From: Spirochaetaceae bacterium
GTDB taxonomy: Bacteria; Spirochaetota; Spirochaetia; SZUA-6; Bin103
Reading direction: 5' to 3'
Length of the DNA stretch: 21,007 bases
NCBI GenBank assembly: GCA_028818385.1
Contig: JAPPNY010000033.1
Span: 1-21,007 of the forward strand
Shown: piece by piece, positions 1-8,649 of the stretch
How the letters are laid out: each line of letters starts with the position of its first letter
Position numbering within the stretch: position 1 is the stretch's first letter
Notes under the pieces: generated by a model
What the model was told of the DNA's origin: nothing
Database searches by the model: none
The model's input: the letters and a program-made list of their open reading frames with translations, nothing else
Made by a program: the position numbers and the translations under genes

Positions 1-1109
1 CCGCGGTAGTCCGCGAACAAGTAGTACGCGCCTTCCGGCGGGGTCGCCGCGAACCCGATCTCGCTCAACCCGCCGACCAGCAGGTCCCGCTTCTCGCGAT
101 AGCCCTCGGCGATGCCGGCGAAGAACGACCGGGGCTGGCGCAGCAGCGTCACCGCCCCCTTCTGCAGCGGCGTCGGCGCCTGCACCACGAGGTTGTCGTG
201 GACGGCGCGCAGCGCCGGCGTGCGGTCCGGCGGCGTGATCACCCAGCCGACGCGCCAGCCGGTCGCGCGGCCGGTCTTGGAGATCGCGTTCACCACCAGT
301 GTACGGTCCGCCATTCCCTCGAAGCGCGCCAGGCAGCGGTGGCGATGGCCGTCGAACGTGATGTGCTCGTAGATCTCGTCGGTGATCGCGAACCGGTCGT
401 GCGTCCGGCAGAGCTCCGCGATGAATCCCAGGTCCTCGGAGTCCAGCACCGTGCCGGTCGGGTTCTGGGGGGTGTTCACGACGATCGCCTTGACCGAGGG
501 ATGGGTGAGGGCGGCGCGCAGCTCGTCGCGGTCCAGCCGCCACGTGCCGGCGCGGCGATCCTCGCGCAGGGTCACGAAGCGGGGCGCCAGCCCGAAGATC
601 GCCGCCTGCGACGGGTACAGCTCGTGATAGGGCTGCATCACCACCACGCCGTCGCCCGGGTCGAGCAGCGAGCGAAACGCGGCGGCCATGCCCTCGCTTG
701 CCCCCAGCACGACCGTGATCTGCTCCTCGGGGTCGGGCCGGTAGCCTTGGCACGCCTGCGTGTAGTCGGCGATCGCATGCCGCAACTCCGGGAGTCCGAA
801 CGGATAGGAGTACTGGTTGAGCTCGTCTCGTGAGCCGCGCAGCCTCTCGAACAGCTCTTTCACGGGGCGATCGAGCGAATCGGCATCCGCGTTCCCTGTC
901 TCCTGCAGGAGCTCCCGCGCGGTCAGCGCCTCGACGCGGCGCGCTCCCTCCTCCGTGCCGCCGAGCAGAGCCGCGACGCCGCTCCATACCATGTCGTAGA
1001 TCGGCGTTTCGTCGGTGAACCCCTGCGCCAGGTTCACGGCGCCGTGGGCTGCCGCGAGGCGCGTCATGCGGCGGATAACCGTCTCCCTGATCTGTGCCGG
1101 CTGCTCCAC
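1..1109 (-). CDS. PLP-dependent class I/II aminotransferase (3' end cut by window edge)
   Basis: Fold-type I PLP aminotransferase, expected to move an amino group between an amino acid and a 2-oxo acid in the cytoplasm. 369 codons are visible and the C-terminus lies off the window. Seen: NLAQGF near residues 26-31, NTPQNPTG (212-219), TDEIY (243-247) and the PLP-lysine motif SKTGRATGWRVGW with Lys278. The order and spacing match the kynurenine/aspartate aminotransferase group (CcbL-like). I chose the GTG at 1109 because it restores the family-typical leader (IRETVIRRMTRL); the next in-frame ATG, at 1067, would remove it. An AGG lies a few bases upstream. Odd point: about 64 residues separate NLAQGF from NQYS, where relatives have about 25, so there is an insertion of roughly 40 residues near the substrate entrance. 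It faces away from the + strand gene at 1207. Substrate cannot be assigned. Confidence 0.9.
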   Translation of the reverse strand, partial: MEQPAQIRETVIRRMTRLAAAHGAVNLAQGFTDETPIYDMVWSGVAALLGGTEEGARRVEALTARELLQETGNADADSLDRPVKELFERLRGSRDELNQYSYPFGLPELRHAIADYTQACQGYRPDPEEQITVVLGASEGMAAAFRSLLDPGDGVVVMQPYHELYPSQAAIFGLAPRFVTLREDRRAGTWRLDRDELRAALTHPSVKAIVVNTPQNPTGTVLDSEDLGFIAELCRTHDRFAITDEIYEHITFDGHRHRCLARFEGMADRTLVVNAISKTGRATGWRVGWVITPPDRTPALRAVHDNLVVQAPTPLQKGAVTLLRQPRSFFAGIAEGYREKRDLLVGGLSEIGFAATPPEGAYYLFADYR

Positions 1110-1206
1110 GACAAGCAACCTACCATGCCGCAAGTCGTGGCGGCATATCGCGCGAGAGCTTGACGGGACGCGATCCGTGGCTCTGAATGGGTGGGCGGCG
1201 ACGGGC

Positions 1207-1869
1207 ATGCACAGCAGCTTTCTCCGGGGATCCGACTTCCGTATCATGCTCCAGCGGGAGGAGGTGCCTCACGACCGCTTCTTCCGCGGCCTCAGCGCGA
1301 CCGATCGCGTGGGCGTGTTCGCTCCCGGAGGCCTCGACGGGCTGGGCGCCAGCCTGCTGTTGCTGGCACACACGACCGCGTTCTACGACCGCTATCGAGA
1401 ATCCGGCGACGAGTTCTTCGCCTATCCCGACTACTTTACGTTCCAGCGCCGAACCCCGGCCGCTTCCTACTCCATGCTCGACGTCTGGCCCGGGCACAAG
1501 AACGTGCCGGTCGCAGGCGATGCCGGAGCGACGCTCGACGCGATCCTGGACCGGGCGATCAACGTGCTGCTGGTCCCGGCCGGGACCGCCGGAAGCGCGG
1601 AGTTCGCGCCGGTGCAGATGGCGAGCGCGCGGCGCACCATCCGGCGGTGTTACACGTACTCGGCGACCGGGACGGCCGAGCAGCCCACGCTCGCGGTAGC
1701 CTGCAGCCGCGCCGAGCCGGCCGAGTGGGCCCGTGCCGTGATCGACTCCCTGCCGCCGGACGACAGCGCTGTGCGCGGCCACTGGCTGCGCGTCGTCGCC
1801 CGCGGCTCGATTCCGGAGCAGTCGTTCGGCGAGGTGCCGCTGGAGCGGGCGCTCGCCCTGATCGGCTGA
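1207..1869 (+). CDS. Hypothetical protein, unrecognised family
   Basis: A 220-residue protein that I do not recognise. It looks soluble, with no signal peptide, membrane segment or lipobox. It is coding by amino-acid composition: balanced usage with plausible hydrophobic strands such as RVGVFAPGG and NVLLVPAGT. The ATG at 1207 is chosen as start because upstream codons in this frame run back through the 5' part of the divergent aminotransferase; a GTG at 1174 is the alternative. A TTGACG at 1160-1165 is followed 17 nt later by a poor -10 (CTGAAT), a weak promoter candidate. Near the N-terminus is an acidic/His stretch (REEVPHDRF), and a Tyr/Phe-rich patch (DEFFAYPDYFTF) occurs around residues 65-80. 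It ends 30 bp before the convergent spondin-domain gene. No function is proposed. Confidence 0.65.
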   Translation: MHSSFLRGSDFRIMLQREEVPHDRFFRGLSATDRVGVFAPGGLDGLGASLLLLAHTTAFYDRYRESGDEFFAYPDYFTFQRRTPAASYSMLDVWPGHKNVPVAGDAGATLDAILDRAINVLLVPAGTAGSAEFAPVQMASARRTIRRCYTYSATGTAEQPTLAVACSRAEPAEWARAVIDSLPPDDSAVRGHWLRVVARGSIPEQSFGEVPLERALALIG

Positions 1870-1899
1870 GCCGGCGTTCCGCCGCCGTGGACCGGGTGG

Positions 1900-2583
1900 T
1901 CAGTTCGTCGCTGCGGAGATGGTCACCCTGATCACCGTGTCCGTGGCGGGATACGTGTCGCCCGTCACGATCTCCTGCACCATGCCGTCTTCCGCCGGAC
2001 CGGTATTCGCTCCCGACTGCCGGGGCGCTTGATTCAGGCCGGTGCCGGGAGGTTCGTTCTGTTCGGTTCCGGCGTCCCAGAGCTGCACCATCGGCGTCAT
2101 GTCGCCGGTCATCGGCATGCCGTCCTTGCCCATCAGCTCCAGGCCGTCGCCGGGGGCATAGAACAGGTCGTTGGACTGCACGAACATGGTGGCGAAGTAC
2201 AGCCGCGTGCCCATCGTGACGTCGACCGTGAACGAGTAGCTGCCGCCCGGCAGCAACGGTCCGGGACCGTCCGCGCCGTCGGGGACGTTGAATACCCCGG
2301 ACGCCGTCACGTCGGCGTTGCTCGCCAGGGCGGCGGCCAGCGGTGCGGGGTTGCCGTCCTCGGCCAGTGCTTCCAGCCCCAGGCCGCCGTCCGGCTCGCC
2401 GGCGGCGAACAGCGGATTGGGCGTCCCCGGCGCCACCACCGCCCAGACCCCGGGCGCCAGCGGGGTGGGCAGGCTGCTGCCGGCGGAGACGTTCTCGATG
2501 GTGACGCGCACCTCGCCGGGTGCTGCGATCGACAACACCGCGGTCAGCGATGCGATACCGATGGCGAGGGGGATCCGTTTCAT
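1900..2583 (-). CDS. Secreted spondin_N domain protein
   Basis: A 227-residue exported protein. Residues 1-22 form a classical Sec signal (MKR, then a hydrophobic stretch ending SIAAPGE). The mature part carries the pattern of bacterial Spondin_N proteins: VRVTIENVS, then LAPGVWAVV, an aspartate-rich PDGADGPGP segment, SYSFTVDV and a TRLYFATMFVQSNDLFYAPGD core. Spondin N-terminal domains are C2-like beta-sandwiches, often calcium-binding and linked to adhesion or matrix binding in animals; their bacterial role is unclear. Start chosen at ATG 2583 because AGGAGA sits 6 nt upstream; the longer frame adds an unlikely MHLVSIQEKT before the signal peptide. It is transcribed divergently from the dehydratase/heparinase operon across a 77-bp gap. 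Expected location is periplasm or outside the cell. A direct link to the neighbouring catabolic genes is not shown. Confidence 0.82.
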   Translation of the reverse strand: MKRIPLAIGIASLTAVLSIAAPGEVRVTIENVSAGSSLPTPLAPGVWAVVAPGTPNPLFAAGEPDGGLGLEALAEDGNPAPLAAALASNADVTASGVFNVPDGADGPGPLLPGGSYSFTVDVTMGTRLYFATMFVQSNDLFYAPGDGLELMGKDGMPMTGDMTPMVQLWDAGTEQNEPPGTGLNQAPRQSGANTGPAEDGMVQEIVTGDTYPATDTVIRVTISAATN

Positions 2584-2660
2584 CGTCTTCTCCTGAATCG
2601 ATACAAGATGCAAGATGCTCGGAAGGAGCGCGAAGCGATGTCAAGCAATCGAGGGCGGTC

Positions 2661-3812
2661 ATGCGCATAGAGCGAATCCGTACCGTGACCGTGGGCAAGG
2701 GCGCCGACGTCATGGTGCAGAGCAACTACGTGTTCGTGGTGGTGGAGACCGACACCGGAATGCGCGGCTTGGGCGAGGGGTTCCACAGCCTGGACGAGCC
2801 GATCGCCGCGTGCGTGGGCAAGTTCGCCCGGTCGCTGATCGGCGAGGATCCGGCGGCCGTCACCCGCAACTGGCAGCGCGTCTACCGCGGCCTGCGCTAT
2901 CCGCTGGGCACCGCCGAGCTGTCGGCGCTCAGCGCCATCGAGCACGCCCTGTGGGACATCGCCGGCAAGCGGCTGGGGGCGCCCGTGTACCGCCTGCTGG
3001 GCGGACCGACCCGCGACCGGGTACGCCTGTATTCCGGGCTGAAGGGGGACGATCCCGATCCGGCGGTCGCCGCGGGCGCGGTGGTGGCGCGCGGGTTCGG
3101 GGCGCTCAAGTTCAGTCCGCAGCCGCCGGACTACGGCGCCATGGGGGAGACGGAGGTGATCCGCGGCTCGGTCGCCCGCGTGCGCGCCGTGCGCGAGCAG
3201 GTCGGGCCGGACGTCGACATCTGCCTGGACTACCACGGCCGCAGCTTCAGCCCGGTGGAGGCGGTCAAGCTGGCCGGCGAGCTCGCCCCGCTCGGCATCT
3301 ACTTCCTGGAAGAGCCGGCGCTGTCGGAGAGCCCGCGGTCGCTGCTGGAAGCCAAGGAGAAGACCACGATCCCGATCGCCGCCGGTGAGCGGGCGGTGAC
3401 GCGCTCCAACATGCGCGACCTGATCGAGCTGCGCGCCGTGCACATCATCCAGCCGGAGCCGACCGCCAACGGCGGCATCCTGGAGACCTTCAAGCTGGCC
3501 GCCATGGCGGAGGCCGCCCACATCACCGTCGCGCCGCACCAGGCGTGCAGCCCGGTATCGCTGCTGGTGAACGCGCACGTCGACGCCGCCATCCCCAACT
3601 TCCTGATCCAGGAGTGCAACTGCTTTCCCTACGACGACGTGGCGCGCAGCATCCTGGCGCCCCTGCCGGTGATCCGGGACGGCTACCTGGAGCTGCCGGA
3701 AGCGCCCGGCATCGGCATCGAGCTGGACGAGGAGGCGGCAGCCGAGTTGCCCCCGCGCCCGTACGACCGGCCGATCATCGTGCAGGGAGACGGCTCCATC
3801 GGGCTGGAGTGA
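2661..3812 (+). CDS. Enolase-superfamily sugar-acid dehydratase (mandelate racemase/muconate lactonizing group)
   Basis: 383 residues, normal length for the D-galactonate/D-mannonate dehydratase-like part of the enolase superfamily. These cytoplasmic Mg2+ enzymes dehydrate aldonic acids to 2-keto-3-deoxy acids. The N-terminal capping domain is residues 1-115 and the barrel follows. Visible active-site elements: Lys150 (GALKFSPQ), Asp190 and His192 in DICLDYHGR, Glu217 in FLEEP, Glu243 in IAAGER, and His293 in VAPHQACSP. The D-x-H-G-R arrangement and the late His match the DgoD-type dehydratases rather than mandelate racemase, but substrate is not predictable by eye. The ATG at 2661 begins the conserved MRIERIRTVTVG; a longer open frame upstream overlaps the divergent spondin gene. 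Its stop overlaps the next start by 3 nt, so it is the first gene of a coupled operon with two heparinase-like genes and uxuA-like. Confidence 0.9.
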   Translation: MRIERIRTVTVGKGADVMVQSNYVFVVVETDTGMRGLGEGFHSLDEPIAACVGKFARSLIGEDPAAVTRNWQRVYRGLRYPLGTAELSALSAIEHALWDIAGKRLGAPVYRLLGGPTRDRVRLYSGLKGDDPDPAVAAGAVVARGFGALKFSPQPPDYGAMGETEVIRGSVARVRAVREQVGPDVDICLDYHGRSFSPVEAVKLAGELAPLGIYFLEEPALSESPRSLLEAKEKTTIPIAAGERAVTRSNMRDLIELRAVHIIQPEPTANGGILETFKLAAMAEAAHITVAPHQACSPVSLLVNAHVDAAIPNFLIQECNCFPYDDVARSILAPLPVIRDGYLELPEAPGIGIELDEEAAAELPPRPYDRPIIVQGDGSIGLE

Positions 3813-6355
3813 CCGTGGACAAGGCGAGCCTCGGCTGGCCGGCCGCGCCGGTGCCCGTGAACGGCAGCGAGGCCGTGATCGAGGTGTTCTGGGACGGGAC
3901 CTTCGCCGCCGACCGGCGCTGGCCGGCGCCGCCGGGCGGTCCGCGCTGGCGCAGCCACCACGGCCACCATGGCAACGAGCTGTGCTGGTCCGGCACCGGC
4001 GCCGTGGAGCTGACCCGCGCCTACGACCTGTCGATCCGGGGGTATTCGCGGCTGAGCCTGGCGATACGGCTGGACACCGACACGCGGGTCAGTGTGTACG
4101 CAACCGTGGACGGCCGCGAGCAGACGGTGGTCGAGGACCGGCCCGGCTGCAACCGCAAGCACGAGTACGACGGGCCGCTTGCCGGCGACCGGCTCGAACG
4201 GATGCGCATCACCCTCCGGGCGGTGACCGGCGGCGACCGCGACGCGTGGTTCCGTTGGCTGCTGGTGGGCCGCGACGCGCCCGCGTGGGAGCCGCCGGCG
4301 GATGCCTTTGCCGGGATGATCCACGCCGGCCCGCCGGCGGCCTGCGAGCCGGGGCTGGGGCTGCTGCTGGACGCCGAGGACCTGGAGCGGCTGCGGCAGA
4401 TCCGTGCGGCGCCGCCCTACGCCGCGATCGTGGCCGAGGACGCCGATCGTGCCGCCGCTCAATCCGCGCTGGATCCACGTGACACCCTGCGGCAGCACTG
4501 GCTGTACGCGCCGGACCGGTTCGGCCGCGACGCCGACGAGCGGGTGGACCTGGCGAACGACGGCATGGCGCTGGCCATTGAGGGGCTGCTGACCGGCAAC
4601 GCCGATTACCTGCGCCAAGCCGCCAGCTACGCGGTCGTCATGGCGCAGATGCAGCACTGGTCGGAGGGCTTCACCGACCGGTTTCCCGATTCGCCGTGGC
4701 GGCACACCGCCTTCGCCCCCAACGTGGCCACCATCAAGGCGTCGCTGCTGCTGGACTTCGCCTGGCACGCGCTGACGCCCGCGGGGAGGGAATTGATCCG
4801 GGGGGCGATCCTCACCAAGGGGCTGCCGTACATCGAGCCGTATGTGGCACGGGGGCACCGGCTGGTCTCCATGAACCAGGGGGTGCGCTTCATGAAGGGC
4901 GCGATCCTGGGCACGCTGGCCACGGCCGCCGACCCGCACGACGCGGCGGCCCGCGCCGCCGTCGCCGACTACATCGACCGGCTGTCGGGCGGCATGATGG
5001 ATCAGACGCGGGCCGACGGGACCTACGTGGAGGGCAACGCCTACGGGCTCGGCACGCTGGGGTCGGCGCTCGCCAGCTACCACGCGGCGGCGCGCTGCCT
5101 GGGCGTCCCGGCGCGGGAGCTAGTGTTCGAGCGGGCGCTCGCCTGCCTGCGCTTCTCCCGCGACATCGAGCAGACGATCAGCCCGCTGGGCGCGGCATTC
5201 GCCGCCGGCTTGCTGGGTGACGACGGCTTCCGCGACCAGTGCGTGCCGTCATCGGCGCTTGCCGACATCTTCGGGAAACGCAACTGGGCGGAGTTCGGGG
5301 TGCTGGGACTGGACGCGCTCTGGGCGCAGGCAGAGCGGGTCGAGGCGCTGCCGCCGCCGCGGCGTCCCCTGTCGGCATACCGGGACGGCGGCTGGGTGTT
5401 CCTGCGCAACGCCGACGCCCGGGCCCCGGAGGTCACGCTGGAAAGCGGCCTGTGGGACCCGCGCGGCCACACCTGGAAGCGCAAGAACGCCGTCGCGGTG
5501 AGCGGCTGGGGAGAGCCACTGCTTCTGCACCGTTTCCACGTCGCCTATCTCGACTCGCGCTACGAGCACACCGCGCGCACCGCCGCCTACAACACGCTCA
5601 CGCCGGGCGGCCGCAGCCAGGACGAGGGGCGCGCCGGCGCCGGCGCGCGGCTGCTGATGGCCGCCGATGCGGGTGTGTTCGCCGCGACCGAGAGCGACGC
5701 CGCCAGCGCGTGGGAGGGCGGCGTGGAGCAGGCGCTGCGGCGGCTGCTGCTGATCCGGCCGGACCTGCTGATCGTCGACGATACGGCCGCCTTCGGCGCG
5801 GAGGAGCCGGCGGTGCTGAGCTGGCACAGCCTGACGCCGTGGCGCGTCGACAGCCGGAGCTGCGCCGCGCGCAGCCCCGCCGGCGCGTCGGTGCGCGTCA
5901 CGACCTTCGCCCTGGACCGGGACGAAGGATTCGAGCTCAGCGCCGCTCAGGACGCCGTGCACCGAATCGACGGCGGCGACCACGTGCCCGCCTGGCGCGC
6001 CGCGTTCGCGACCCCGGCCGGCCGTCGCCACCGGCTGCTTTCCGTGGTGCAGACCGCACCGCCGGGCGCCGGTCTTCCGCCGCCGCCGAGCCGGCTGGAC
6101 ACCCTGGAGCTCGCGGTGGAAGTGACCACGGCCGTCGGCCGGACGGTGCGCGTCGCGTGCGGCGACGGCGGGATGGAGGCGTGGGGCTGTGCGACGGACG
6201 GCGTGTTGCTCGCGGCGATCCTGGATGCCGGCGGCGCCGCCGCCGTCGCGGCCGCCCTGGGTGGCACGAGGCTGGCGACCGCGGCCGGGCGGGCAGAGGG
6301 CTCCGGCCTAATGACGCTGCCGGCGGGACGCCGGCGCGAAGGAGGACGATCGTGA
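3809..6355 (+). CDS. Heparinase II/III-like protein, paralogue 1 (signature motif degenerate)
   Basis: 848 residues with the heparinase II/III (PL12/PL15/PL21-like) architecture. There is an N-terminal beta region (about 1-165, including LSIRGYSRLSLAIRL and VSVYATVDG), an alpha/alpha toroid beginning at GLGLLLDAEDLERLR (about 183), and a C-terminal beta-sandwich from RDGGWVFLRN onward. In lyases of this fold a toroid Asn and Tyr plus a C-terminal His act in catalysis; here Asn356 (SMNQG) and Tyr406/Tyr412 (DGTYVEGNAY) are present. The C-terminal motif is altered: the usual GHxHxD reads GHTWK, with His554 kept but the second His and the Asp replaced by Trp556 and Lys557. There is no signal peptide, so a cytoplasmic location is expected. 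Start is GTG 3809, overlapping the upstream TGA (GTGA); GTG 3815 is the alternative. It could be a divergent lyase, a hydrolase or an inactive partner of the next gene. Confidence 0.85.
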   Translation: MTVDKASLGWPAAPVPVNGSEAVIEVFWDGTFAADRRWPAPPGGPRWRSHHGHHGNELCWSGTGAVELTRAYDLSIRGYSRLSLAIRLDTDTRVSVYATVDGREQTVVEDRPGCNRKHEYDGPLAGDRLERMRITLRAVTGGDRDAWFRWLLVGRDAPAWEPPADAFAGMIHAGPPAACEPGLGLLLDAEDLERLRQIRAAPPYAAIVAEDADRAAAQSALDPRDTLRQHWLYAPDRFGRDADERVDLANDGMALAIEGLLTGNADYLRQAASYAVVMAQMQHWSEGFTDRFPDSPWRHTAFAPNVATIKASLLLDFAWHALTPAGRELIRGAILTKGLPYIEPYVARGHRLVSMNQGVRFMKGAILGTLATAADPHDAAARAAVADYIDRLSGGMMDQTRADGTYVEGNAYGLGTLGSALASYHAAARCLGVPARELVFERALACLRFSRDIEQTISPLGAAFAAGLLGDDGFRDQCVPSSALADIFGKRNWAEFGVLGLDALWAQAERVEALPPPRRPLSAYRDGGWVFLRNADARAPEVTLESGLWDPRGHTWKRKNAVAVSGWGEPLLLHRFHVAYLDSRYEHTARTAAYNTLTPGGRSQDEGRAGAGARLLMAADAGVFAATESDAASAWEGGVEQALRRLLLIRPDLLIVDDTAAFGAEEPAVLSWHSLTPWRVDSRSCAARSPAGASVRVTTFALDRDEGFELSAAQDAVHRIDGGDHVPAWRAAFATPAGRRHRLLSVVQTAPPGAGLPPPPSRLDTLELAVEVTTAVGRTVRVACGDGGMEAWGCATDGVLLAAILDAGGAAAVAAALGGTRLATAAGRAEGSGLMTLPAGRRREGGRS

Positions 6356-8649
6356 GTCGACGGCTATATCCGATACGGCACAGCGAGGGCGAGGCGATCC
6401 TGGTCCGCATGTTCGATCCGCGGCGGCACCCGCTCGCGGACTGGACGATCGGCGGCGCCGATTCCGGCGAGCTCAGGGAGACGTTCCATTCGATCCAGTG
6501 CACGTGGCCGGGCGGCCGCCCGCTGGCCATGGTCCTGCGCCGGCAGGTCGATATCGACGTGGACGGCTACGACCTGCTCGTGCTCTGCGTGCAGTCCATG
6601 CGGTCGACGGCGATCACCGTACGGGCGACCGTGGACGGCTCGCCCCGCGTGATCGTGGACGGGGCGGCGGGCATCGACGCCGGCCAGGAACTGGAAGGGA
6701 AGATCGGCGGGCGCCGGATCTCCGCCCTGGAGATCGAGCTCACCGATCCCGGGGAGCTGCCGGGCGTGGCCGACCTGTTCTGGCTCGGCGTCACCGACAG
6801 CGCCGCGCGCGACGCCCGCCGCGCCCGCGTCCTGCCGTATCCCGACGACTGGCACGACCTGCTGCTGCCCGACGGCGCCGGCGGGGCTCCGGCCGAGCCG
6901 CAGCTCGGCCTGTTCTTCGACGCCGCCGACCTGGAACGGCTTCGGGCGCGCGTGCGGGGGCCCACCTGGGGACCGGTGTACGACCGCCTGCGCGACGTAG
7001 CCCGCTCGTTCCGGGGCAGCGAGCCGTGGCGCGGCATCGGCCAGACCATCAACAACTTCCCGGTGCGCAACGGCCACCGCGGCGACGGGCTCAACACGCC
7101 CCACCACTGGATCGACATCGCGGCGATGCGCATCTGCGCCTTCGTCGGCCTGCTGGACGGCGACCGGGAGCTGATGCGGATCGCGCTGCACCACGCGCTG
7201 GCCGCCGCGCACTGCGACGTCTGGACGCCGGGCTTCATGAGCGGCATGCCGGGATCGAGCTGGGAGACGCGCTGCTTCAGCGAGTACCGGGTCGCGATCA
7301 ACTGCATCTTCGCCTGGGACTGGGCCGGATCGCTGCTCACCGAAGCCGGCAAGGAGCTGCTGGCGCAGGCGGTGTCGATCAAGGCGATGCCGTGGATCCA
7401 GCAGACGCTGATGCGCTATCCGTATGTGCGCGGCAACAACCAGGGGATCTTCTTCGCGTTCGGCGGCATCGTCGTCAGCGTGGCCCTGGCCCGGCACTGG
7501 CCGTACGGCGGCGAATTCCTGGAGCCGTTCCGGGAAGCGCTGGACCAGACCGTGCGCGCCTACTACGCGGCCGACGGAGGGACGTACGAGGGCATCGGCT
7601 ATGCGACCGGGGCACTGCAGCAGGCGCTGGCCGGCTATGCGGTCTACGCCCGGCACCGTGGCGTCCCGCTGGAGTCGATCGTTCCCGAGGTCGCCATCCG
7701 CTCCGTGGACTACATCACGGCCATGCTCAGCACCGAGCTGCCGGTGGGCGCGGTCATCAAACACTCCGACGGGGGCCGGGCCGGCGTGTGCGTGGCCTCC
7801 GGGTCGCTGGGCCTGCTGTGCCGGCTGTCGGACGATCCGGCCGTGCCGGCACTGCTGGCCGGCGTCAAGGAGGAGTTGCCTCGCGCCAACTACGCCCCGG
7901 AGCATGAGCTCAACATCATCTACGGACCGGACGAGCTGCCGGCGGCGGCAGCGCGCCCGCCCGTGTTCAACAACCTGACCGTGACCGGCTTGCTGTGCTC
8001 GAACCGCCCGACCCCGGACGGGCCGGTGCGGGTGCAGATCATCGGCGGCCCGGCCGGCGCCGGCCACGGCCACGACGACCGCGGCAGCTTCGTGCTGGAG
8101 GCGTTCGGCGACGAGCTGGCGGTCGACCGCGGCCAGATGCCGTACGTCGATCCTCGCTCGGCCACCATCAAGCACGCGCGCTACCACAACCTGGCCGTCC
8201 CGCACGCGGCCGACGGCACGCCGATGCGGCAGCTCAATCCGTGCCCGGTCGCCACCGTCGCCGAGGGTGAAGGTGACGAGGAGCGTCTGCACTGCCGGGT
8301 CGACCTGAACGGAGTCTGGCCCGATCCGGTCACCGGCGCCGAACGCCTGCTGGACTCTGACGATCCGCGGCGTCTCGCGGTCACCGACCGGCTGCAACTG
8401 GAACGGCCGCTGCCGGTCGGCTTCTGCCTGCACAGCCGCTACCCGTGGGAACGGTGCGAGCGCGGCTGGGTCACCGCGGGCCCGCATGGCCGCCTCACGG
8501 TCACGCCGCGCTGGCGGCCGCAGGCGGAGGAGGGCGGGGAGGACTTCGTCATGGGCACCAAGGAGCCGGCCTACCGCCTGCTGCTGTTGACCGAGGCCGC
8601 GGCGGAGCACACGCTCGTCACCGACCTGGAGGTGGAGCCATGCGCGTAG
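6352..8649 (+). CDS. Heparinase II/III-like polysaccharide/oligosaccharide lyase, paralogue 2
   Basis: 765 residues, paralogous to the preceding gene and alignable by eye from the N-terminal beta region (GYDLLVLCVQS, VRATVDG) through QLGLFFDAADLERLR (about 182) to the C-terminal beta-sandwich. It retains the full family signature GHGHDDRGSF with His572, His574 and Asp575/576, followed by LEAFGDELAVDRG, the usual acidic segment after it. Toroid candidates for catalysis are Asn362/Asn363 (RGNNQG) and Tyr412/Tyr417 (GGTYEGIGY). Members cleave uronic-acid-containing glycans by beta-elimination; which glycan cannot be told here. No signal peptide is seen (MSRRLYPIRH), so it probably acts on imported oligosaccharides. 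Start is GTG 6352, with an ideal GGAGGA at 6341-6346 and a GTGA overlap with the upstream stop. Its 3' end overlaps the uxuA-like start by 10 nt. Confidence 0.9.
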   Translation: MSRRLYPIRHSEGEAILVRMFDPRRHPLADWTIGGADSGELRETFHSIQCTWPGGRPLAMVLRRQVDIDVDGYDLLVLCVQSMRSTAITVRATVDGSPRVIVDGAAGIDAGQELEGKIGGRRISALEIELTDPGELPGVADLFWLGVTDSAARDARRARVLPYPDDWHDLLLPDGAGGAPAEPQLGLFFDAADLERLRARVRGPTWGPVYDRLRDVARSFRGSEPWRGIGQTINNFPVRNGHRGDGLNTPHHWIDIAAMRICAFVGLLDGDRELMRIALHHALAAAHCDVWTPGFMSGMPGSSWETRCFSEYRVAINCIFAWDWAGSLLTEAGKELLAQAVSIKAMPWIQQTLMRYPYVRGNNQGIFFAFGGIVVSVALARHWPYGGEFLEPFREALDQTVRAYYAADGGTYEGIGYATGALQQALAGYAVYARHRGVPLESIVPEVAIRSVDYITAMLSTELPVGAVIKHSDGGRAGVCVASGSLGLLCRLSDDPAVPALLAGVKEELPRANYAPEHELNIIYGPDELPAAAARPPVFNNLTVTGLLCSNRPTPDGPVRVQIIGGPAGAGHGHDDRGSFVLEAFGDELAVDRGQMPYVDPRSATIKHARYHNLAVPHAADGTPMRQLNPCPVATVAEGEGDEERLHCRVDLNGVWPDPVTGAERLLDSDDPRRLAVTDRLQLERPLPVGFCLHSRYPWERCERGWVTAGPHGRLTVTPRWRPQAEEGGEDFVMGTKEPAYRLLLLTEAAAEHTLVTDLEVEPCA

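Noticed and set aside
1160..1188. TTGACG-17-CTGAAT as a promoter for the hypothetical gene
   Set aside because: The -10 matches the consensus at only three positions; recorded in the gene entry but not strong enough to list.
2604..2617. Tandem CAAGATG heptamer
   Set aside because: Only two copies, in the leader region between divergent genes; too short to call a functional repeat.
5239..6351. In-frame extension of the second heparinase-like gene upstream of GTG 6352
   Set aside because: The extension is an out-of-frame reading of paralogue 1 rich in Arg and Ala; GTG 6352 has an ideal ribosome binding site.
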